From Scleroderma bovista (taxonomy: Eukaryota > Basidiomycota > Agaricomycetes > Boletales > Sclerodermataceae): a stretch of DNA of 35,980 bases. A program made the translations under genes and the position numbers. Positions 29,528 through 35,980 of the stretch are shown here, piece after piece. Positions within the stretch are counted from its first letter, which is position 1; every line of letters begins with the position of its first letter. The stretch spans positions 1 through 35,980 of the forward strand of contig JAYMGJ010000250.1 in NCBI GenBank assembly GCA_037178675.1, given 5' to 3'. The notes below the pieces were generated by a model that was not told the DNA's origin, searched no databases, and saw only the letters and a list, made by a program, of their open reading frames with translations.

Positions 29528-30217
29528 TGTCAGAACCGTTTCCTCCGACGAACTCCGACGCAAGCGGAGTTAAGTGCGAAGGGTTGTCGACGACAGGTGG
29601 AGGAGATGCGGAAGGGTTTGAGGACTTGGCTTCAGCGTATGTGCTGCGCCCTTGCGATACCTGCGTCCTCGTATTTCGGAGGACTAAGGGACAGAGAGAC
29701 GGAGGTCCGACGAAGGTCGGAGTTGCCAGAAGGCAGAGGAGACAGAGGAGGGCAGAGGAGAGTTCGCGGGAGGTATTCAAGCTGATATTCGAACTGAGGG
29801 ACAATCCCCTCAGCGTGCGGAGTACTTATACTTTACATCGGGAATGTACAGTAACCGAGAAGCGGAGAGAAACACAGCGGAGACGTAGGTAAGAGTCTGC
29901 GGATGACAAACGGATGAGTAACATACACGGAACGGAGATCAGTGATAAGCGTAACGGATCAAAAGGTTAACGGATCACAGCTATGAGTAATCATATCTAA
30001 TCTAAAACGGGAACAAAGGAAACAGGAACAGAGACGGAACGGAAGCATACGATAACCGGAGGCATAGGCGCGGAACTATATACCAAAAGGAGACGGAGCG
30101 TCAATAGTCGGAGCGGAGATGGATACATAGCGTCGGAGGTGTGCGATTACGATCGGACTTGAGTTTACAACAGACTAGAGGCCTTGCGGAGTCACGAGGC
30201 GTCACGCGGTCGTGACA
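29528..30217 (-). repeat. 3' LTR of the Ty3 chromovirus
   Basis: 690 bp with TGTCA/TGACA termini; on the minus strand it starts TGTCACGACC. TATAAGTA lies at 29823-29830. CGGA words are unusually dense. It shares start, TATA octamer and end style with the solo LTR at 345-974. Confidence 0.88.
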
Positions 30218-30230
30218 GTATCCCCCCTTC
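30218..30230 (-). other. Polypurine tract of the Ty3 element
   Basis: On the minus strand GAAGGGGGGATAC directly abuts the 3' LTR start. This is the expected primer site for plus-strand DNA synthesis. Confidence 0.8.
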
Positions 30231-30335
30231 AGGGCCTGAACCCTTGAGGGCCTTTGTGCGTGTGGACTTCGCGATTTTGGCATTGTTCTGCTGAGATAAG
30301 CTTTTGATCGGAGTTCGGAATTTACCGTGGGCGCG

Positions 30336-30343
30336 TATAAGAG
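30336..30343 (+). promoter_or_regulatory. TATA box of the antisense gene
   Basis: TATAAGAG in a G+C-rich setting, 52 bp upstream of the ATG at 30395 and pointing away from the Ty3 pol direction. Confidence 0.55.
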
Positions 30344-30394
30344 TGCGACGCATGTTGTCCGCATTGTTCCAACACCTTGTCCTTCTACCACAAC

Positions 30395-31684
30395 ATGGCT
30401 TCCCAACACACCACACCCATCCCCGCCGAGAACCAGCAACGCGACTGGAAGGAAGCGGAAGACCACCAGCTGGTCACCGACTCTGAAGACGACGAGGCCG
30501 ACGCAACGGCGAAGTTCGTGGAGCGCGAGCGGAGAGAAGTAGCGAGGAAGGCGGCGGAAGCAGAGCAGCGACGAAAGGTAGAGGAGGCGCGAGCGGAAGT
30601 GCAGAGGAGGAAGGAGGTGCGTGGCGAACGCACTGTTCGCAAGGTAGTACTGACGCGAAGGCGACATGGCAGGCACGCAGGGCCGAAGAGGCTCGCAAAG
30701 CGGAGGAGGCGAGAGCAGAGGCGGAGCGCAAGGCGGAAGAAGAGGCGAAGGCGGAAGCAGCGCGTAAAGCGGAGGAGGAACGGAAAGCAGAGGAAGCGCG
30801 AGAGCGCGAGAAGCGGATCGAGGCGCTGCAAGAGGCGCATATAGAGCGACAGAGGCAGGAGTTCGAGGCGGAAGGCGCTGGGGCAGCAGCGGCGGTTACA
30901 GGCGCGAGCGGAGTCTATCGCGGCTACACAAGGTAGCGGAGAGGGGACGATGGCGGCGCCAACAGTGACGACAGCGGTGAGGCGTTCTGCCTGCGTGAGG
31001 TGCCGGGAACACCTCAACAACCCGATTGGGTGTGTGGCTCAGGCGAGCTCGAAGGCGACGGCCTGTGCACGCTGCCAGGCTGCACGCAAATCGTGCTCGT
31101 GGAGCACGGCAGGGAAGGCTGCGGAGGCGTCGACACCAGCGGGGAGCGCGACGGAGGGAAGTGGGAAGCCGGTGGAGAAGCGCGCGACGAAGAGGAGGTC
31201 GAGGACCGCGACGAACACGTCGCCAAGGGGCGGAGAGAAGCGCAAGAAGACCCGTACGACGACGGAGGAGGGGGAAGACGAAGAGGAGATGTTTGGGGTC
31301 CCGAAGGCGATGGCGGAGGAGCAGCGCGACGCGCTGGGTATGCTTACCCAGTCGCTAGCGCAGCTGTCGGAGCGCTTGGCAGCCTCCGAGGCGCGGGAGA
31401 TCGAGAGGCTCGAGATCGAGCGAGAGCGCTTGGCGCTCGAAAGGAGGCGGTCGGCGAGGGAGGACGAGAGGGTGGAGATGGAGAGGGCTCGATTGGAGAT
31501 CGAGCAACAGCGGGCGGAGGACATGTGGCGCCTTGGCACGTTGGTGCGGGCGCCCTTTGTCCAAGGGTCGTCGACAGGGTCGACGCGGAGGGAGTTGGAG
31601 GCGGCGAAGGCGACCGAGGTCGAGAAAGGAGCGGAGGCGGACGATGAAGATGGTATGGCCGACGCGGAGGGAGAGGATGACTGA
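30395..31684 (+). CDS. Antisense accessory gene of the Ty3 element: cysteine-cluster, coiled-coil protein
   Basis: A plus-strand gene between the 3' LTR and pol, opposite to the element's own genes. Exon 1 (30395-30616) starts MASQHTTPIPAENQQRDW; a 56 nt GTGCGT...CAG intron with a TACTGAC branch-like site leads in phase to exon 2 at 30673, a long Ala/Glu/Lys/Arg coiled coil. Near 30870 the coding signal moves by one base, suggesting a one-base deletion; from there the frame is open to TGA at 31684. At about 30992 six cysteines are spaced C-X2-C-X9-C-X10-C-X2-C-X6-C, resembling Zn2Cys6. A second coiled coil (about 31390-31530) and an acidic tail follow. Gene D has the same cluster-plus-coiled-coil layout. 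Role unknown; binding of DNA or element RNA is conceivable. Confidence 0.6.
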
Positions 31685-31799
31685 CGGACTAACTGCATAT
31701 ATATTTTTTTTACTTTTGTACTACCGTTTTTGTTATTTGAATGGAGTATTTTTGCGGATTTGTAAGATATCGGAGTGAGTTCGGATGTGGCAGGATGAT

Positions 31800-34700
31800 T
31801 TAGGCGGACTTGTGCGGACCAGGTTTGCCTGGGTACTTGTGATGGAAATCTTCGACGAGCTCCGACGCATGGTCGAGCTCAGTGGCAAGGAGCCACGATG
31901 TTTCTTCATCTGTACCGGCGTAGCCAGCCCAGCGGACTAAGTAGAGGAGTTGGCAGTGGCGTCTTCTGCGGTCGATCTTTGAGTCTAAGATTTCTTCGAC
32001 TTCGTATTCGACTTCTCCGTCGACTTCGATCGGAGGTGGCGGAGATTGGACGCGATTGGGAATACTGCTTTGGTGGGAGGTCTCGAGTTGAGACACGTGG
32101 AATACTGGGTGCACGGACTTCATGGTGTCGGGAAGTCGGAGCGTGAAGGAGAGCGATCCAGGTTTGGCTATTATTTCGAAGGGTCCGAAATTCTTGTCGG
32201 AGAGCTTCTTGGATGGGCGTGTAGACCTGAAATACTTTGCTTTCACATAGACTTGATCACCTATCTTGAAATCCGGCGGAGTTGATCTTTTCGCATCTGC
32301 GGGGCCTTGGTAGCGCTGTTGCGCAAGGGCCATCTCAGAGCGGAGGAACTCATGGAGTTCTTTGAGGTCGGAGGTATATTCTTGAGCGCGGGAAGAACTG
32401 AGGCCCAAGTCGGAGTTGACTGCGATGTCGGGGTGGTAGCCTTTATTAGCGAAGAAGGGTGAGACACCAGTGGTTGCGCTAGGGGAGTTATTAAACGCGA
32501 ACTCCGCAAGTGGGAGGAGTTCGGCCCAGTTGTCTTGTTGATAATTGCAGTAGATTCGGAGGTACTGCTCGAGTGTTTGGTTCGTCCGCTCGGTTTGACC
32601 ATCTCCTTCTGGGTGATAGCCAGAGGTGAAATGTAAGGTCATTCCGAGTGCTTTTCCGAGTGATCGGAAGAAGTGAGAGACGAACTCCGAACCTCTGTCG
32701 GAGGTGACATGGGTGGGTACTCCGTGTTTGGAAAACACATGCGCGACGAAGAGCTTGGCAAGCTCAGGGGAAGTGATGGTGTCGTAGGTCGGAATGAATA
32801 TTCCTTGCTTCGAGAGGCGGTCCACGACGACTAGGATGGAGGTGAATCCATTGGAAGAAGGTAGTTGCTCGATGAAGTCCATGGATATGGAATGCCATGG
32901 GCAAGCGGGGATCGGGAGTTGTTTTAGTAGGCCGTAGGGTCTGTGCCTAGGGACCTTAGCACGTCCGCAGGATGTGCAGGAACTTACGTAGTCTTTTATG
33001 AAGGTGCGGACACCTGGCCAGGTATATTCCCGGCGGACTAGTTCCAAAGTGCGGTTCTGGCCAAAGTGGCCGGAGAGCGGATGGTCGTGCTTGTAGCGGA
33101 GGACTCTGAGGCGGAGGTCGTTGGTGTCCGGCATGTAGATCCTATCATCAAGGCGGAGCAAGCCAGTGGAGTCCGTTGACCACCGAGAATCGGATGAGTC
33201 GGACTTGTGACTGAGCGCGACGGGATCAGAGGGGAGAGCTGTGAGGATGTCTTTGTGGAGGTGTTCCACATCGACGAGGATGGCAGCGCGGATTGCCGGA
33301 GTGAGGAGAATGGTTGCCCTAAGGGAGGATGTGAGTTGTTCTTGGGTGAACATGGGTCGGAGGTTGTGTGGGTTGACCCGAGCGTAGTCCCTATCCCCCT
33401 CTTTTGGGTAGACGTCCCAGCGTCGAGTGAGGGCATCGGGTTTAGCTCTGAGGCGTCCAGGGCGGAAGCGGATGGCGAGGTTGAACTGGGAGAGATACTC
33501 TGACCAGCGGGCTTGACGCCGAGTCAAGACCTTGGAGCTGGAGAAATACTCCAAATTCTTGTAGTCAGTGACCACGTTGACCGGAGTGGCAGAGCCCTCA
33601 AGGTAGTGTCGCCAGTGCTTGAAGGCCTCGAAGATGGCCAAAAGCTCCTTGTCATGGGTGTCGTAGTTGAGCTCAGGGGCGGACAGAGTCCGTGAATAGT
33701 ATGCGACAGGATGGAGGACCTCGTCGGAGCCAGTGATGGAAAGGATTCCAGCAATGGCGTAGTCCGAAGCATCGGTCTCCACAGTCAGCGGAGCGTCAGG
33801 GACCCAGTGGGTAAGGATAGGAGTGGAGGTGAAGGCCTTCTTCAGGAGGTTAAAGGCGGAGCGACAGTCCTCACCAAAATTCCAAGGTATGTTTTTGCGG
33901 GTAAGCCGCGTGAGAGGTACGACGATGTTGGAGTAGTTGAAGATGAAACGACGGTAGAAATTCGCAAAACCGAGGAAGGACTGGATGTCCTTCACCTTGC
34001 GGGGTTCTGGCCAGTCGGAGATGGCTTTGACTTTGTCGGCGGACATGGAAAGGCCATCGGGGGAGAGGCAGAAGCCCAGGTATTCGGTGGAGGTGGTATG
34101 GAATTCACACTTCTCTGGCTTAGCAAAGAGATTATGCTTGCGGAGGCGTCGGAGGACTTCGCAGACATGCTGTTGATGTGATTCGATGTCTTCAGAGTAG
34201 ATAAGGATGTCGTCTAGGTAGACGACAACACAGACATCAAGCATGTCGGAGAGAATGCTGTTAACAAATCGCTGGAAAGCCGCGGGAGCATTGGTCAAGC
34301 CGAAAGGCATGACATTCCACTCGAAGGAACCATACCGCGTGCGAAACGCGGTCTTCCATTCATCCCCTTCAGCAATGCGGACCAAGTGATACGCGTGGCG
34401 GAGATCAATCTTTGAGTAGATCTTTGCCTTGCTGGGGGAATCGAGGAGGTCGGAGATGAGAGGGAGTGGGTAGCGGTCTTTCTTTGATATTTTGTTCAGT
34501 CCTCTGTAGTCGACGCAGAGGCAGAGTGATCCATCCTTTTTGCATACGAACAGGACAGGAGCTCCATGAGTGGAGGTCAACTGTTGAATGAAGCTGTAGG
34601 AGAGGTGCTCGTCGATGAATGTGCGGAGCGCCCCTAATTCAGTCTGTGAAAGGGAGTACACAGTGCCCAGTGGAGGACTAGCGCCTTCCTCCAAATTGAT

Positions 34701-35521
34701 TCGGAGATCATACTCGCGATGCAGAGCGAGCGTGGTAGCTTTTGCCTTGCTGAAGACGTCAACGAAGTCATGGTAGACTTCTGGCACAGCGGAGAGATTG
34801 GGAGAATCGACAGGAGTGGCAGCGGAGGCTGAGCGGAGCTTCGCTTCTTCTGGGCGGATGTACAGCGTGAAGTTGGTAGATCCCGTGAGTTTGCAAGCGC
34901 GCGCGAATGCAGCAGCGCCTATCAGCGAAACGTAGGGAGCGGTCAACTGAGGCGAGTCGGAGTCAGAGGGCGGAGATGAGTCCTCAGGTGGCGGAGCCGT
35001 GGGGGCAGTCGCAGAGGCGGACTCGACAGAAGGAGGTACCGGGGATGCGGGCATTCGCAGTGTGCCTTTACGGAATTCGATGTGGCCCAAAACCCAGTCA
35101 ATCAACGGATTGTAGTGGGTGAGCCAGCTATGTCCGAGGACCAGCACGCAGGAGGAATCCAGCGGAGTTACGTAGAATGTTTCGGAGTTGACTTCGCCTG
35201 TGGAGAACTGAATGTCGAGTTCGATGGCTTTAGTAATGAAGGTGTTCGTAGAACCGTCTAGGAGGCGGAGTTCAAGCGGAGCGATTGCGTAGGTTTCGAG
35301 AGAGTGTTTATTAACAAATTTGCTATCTATGAAACAGTGGCTAGAGCCAGAGTCAACGAGAGTGGAAACAGGAGGAGTAGCGACAGGGGACGTAATCGTG
35401 ACGGAGGGCATAAGGGAGTTGGGATCGGAGAGAGCGGACGCGTTGAGGCGTAACTCCGTAGGTGCACAGTCGGAGTCAACGCAACCCCCAGCTTGTGCGG
35501 AGTTCTGGGAGCTGCTGTCTA
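31800..35521 (-). CDS. pol: Ty3 Pol polyprotein with chromodomain
   Basis: The frame is open from the gag stop and includes an ATG at 35411; residue numbers count from that Met (1,203 residues). Protease: LVDSGSSHCF (about 19-28). Reverse transcriptase: YLDDILIY (398-405). RNase H: TDAS (Asp547), Glu589 and Asp616. Integrase: zinc ligands His782, Cys812 and Cys815, and catalytic residues Asp845 (SMDF), Asp905 (SDRGSEF) and Glu941. The last ~70 residues are a chromodomain (EVEEILDSK, YLVRWAGY), which in this clade directs integration to particular chromatin. No stop or frameshift is seen. Pol is in the -1 frame relative to gag and probably depends on ribosomal slippage at 35528-35522 rather than on the ATG. 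Confidence 0.95.
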
Positions 35522-35980
35522 ATTTTTTGACTCCGCAGCAGCGGGAGTCACGGCCTTGGCAGCGCGGGCCTTGGCCTTAGAGCTCTTGGAGGTGGACTTT
35601 GGACAGTCCCTGGCCATGTGGCCTGGCTGTCCGCAGAACATGCAGAGCTTGTCCTTGATGCGCCGCTGGCGCTCTTCCTCGGTCAACTTGCCATCCTTTC
35701 CAAGATGGGCAGGGGTTTCGGAGGAGGCGGGTTTGGCGCCGGAGGAGCTCTTCGACTTGTCGGAGCTCTTGTTCTTGTTGTCCTTCTCCTTGGTTTTACC
35801 CTTGGAGTCGGACGAGGCGGAGGAGGTGCCTTTGGAGGCGGAGTTGGACGACGAGGAGGTGGAGGTCTTGCTTTGGCGCGCAACTTCAGATTTGCGCTCC
35901 CAGTACCTGGCGTCGATGGTCTGCGCGAGAGTGCGATAACCATCAAGGGTGCGGGCTTGCCCAACGCGAGAGATTTCGTC
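35519..35980 (-). CDS. gag: Ty3 Gag, C-terminal part
   Basis: The frame enters from the right edge and ends TAG at 35521-35519. It contains a Ser/Lys-rich linker and one CCHC zinc knuckle ([14 protein letters not shown], coded near 35645-35605) that binds RNA. The capsid region is outside the window. A proline/arginine-rich alternative frame over the same bases is a shadow of the Ser/Lys tract. Confidence 0.9.
   Translation of the reverse strand, partial: DEISRVGQARTLDGYRTLAQTIDARYWERKSEVARQSKTSTSSSSNSASKGTSSASSDSKGKTKEKDNKNKSSDKSKSSSGAKPASSETPAHLGKDGKLTEEERQRRIKDKLCMFCGQPGHMARDCPKSTSKSSKAKARAAKAVTPAAAESKN
35522..35528 (-). promoter_or_regulatory. -1 ribosomal frameshift slippery site between gag and pol
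   Basis: On the minus strand the heptamer A-AAA-AAT sits immediately before the gag stop TAG, in gag reading phase, and matches the X-XXY-YYZ rule. Moving back one base places ribosomes in the pol frame, which is open throughout. Confidence 0.7.

Larger units (their letters stand above)
29528..35980 (-). mobile_element. Ty3 chromovirus, 3' part, inserted into the copia element
   Basis: Reading on the minus strand from the right edge: gag C-terminus, pol with protease, reverse transcriptase, RNase H, integrase and chromodomain, a 1.6 kb segment with an antisense gene, polypurine tract, 3' LTR. The 5' LTR and N-terminal gag lie outside. The likely target duplication on this side is GAACT (29523-29527); the partner should follow the 5' LTR. 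All pol motifs are intact. Confidence 0.92.

Noticed and set aside
29528..29785. Continuation of the copia integrase frame
   Set aside because: The bases belong to the Ty3 LTR; the frame is open there by chance.
30385..31698. Long minus-strand open frames between Ty3 pol and the 3' LTR, as if an additional sense ORF
   Set aside because: Composition is a reverse-frame image of the Glu/Lys/Arg coiled coils; the plus strand has the cysteine cluster, intron and TATA box.
35683..35964. Proline/arginine-rich minus-strand frame
   Set aside because: Shadow of the Ser/Lys-rich gag linker, which is in the frame that carries the CCHC knuckle and the gag stop.

Overview
The window looks like repeat-rich chromatin of a filamentous basidiomycete, probably an agaricomycete. 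The reasons are many 44-86 nt GT-AG introns, a KDZ-family transposase with a CxC2-type cysteine cluster, a fungal TET/JBP dioxygenase next to it, a chromodomain Ty3 element, a Ty1/copia element, and almost no ordinary host genes. Species cannot be named from sequence alone.

Layout. Positions 1-1610 hold a non-coding dispersed repeat (copy 1) split by a 630 bp solo LTR with a perfect 5 bp target duplication. Positions 1899-16513 hold a block of six multi-exon genes: gene A (minus, one internal stop), a TET/JBP dioxygenase (plus, open), a KDZ transposase of about 1,020 residues (minus, open), gene B (plus, probable frameshift), gene C (minus, proline-rich) and gene D (minus, Zn2Cys6-like cluster plus coiled coil, one internal stop). 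TET/JBP and KDZ converge on a 0.9 kb inverted and direct repeat structure. KDZ and gene B diverge from a 420 bp spacer. Positions 16514-23745 are gene-poor: a 17 bp satellite, repeat copy 2, a 1.07 kb terminal-inverted-repeat element sitting in a hairpin-rich sequence, a 0.9 kb CpG-rich satellite, a ~165 bp tandem repeat and repeat copy 3. Positions 23825-29527 are the 5' part of a Ty1/copia element with an unexplained ~2.3 kb coding region before gag. It is cut before its reverse transcriptase by a minus-strand Ty3 chromovirus (29528 to beyond 35980), which has a gag-pol -1 slippery site and a TATA-driven antisense gene between pol and the 3' LTR.

How it fits together. KDZ transposases and TET/JBP genes are known to be associated in basidiomycetes. 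Here they come with four further co-located genes, and the block lies between direct copies of one dispersed repeat. Units within each satellite differ mainly by CG, TG or CA at the same dinucleotides, as expected where methylated CpG decays. The suggestion that the six genes form one mobile or methylation-linked module is inference; no element ends were found. All exon models were made by hand from reading frame and GT-AG consistency and have not been checked against RNA.
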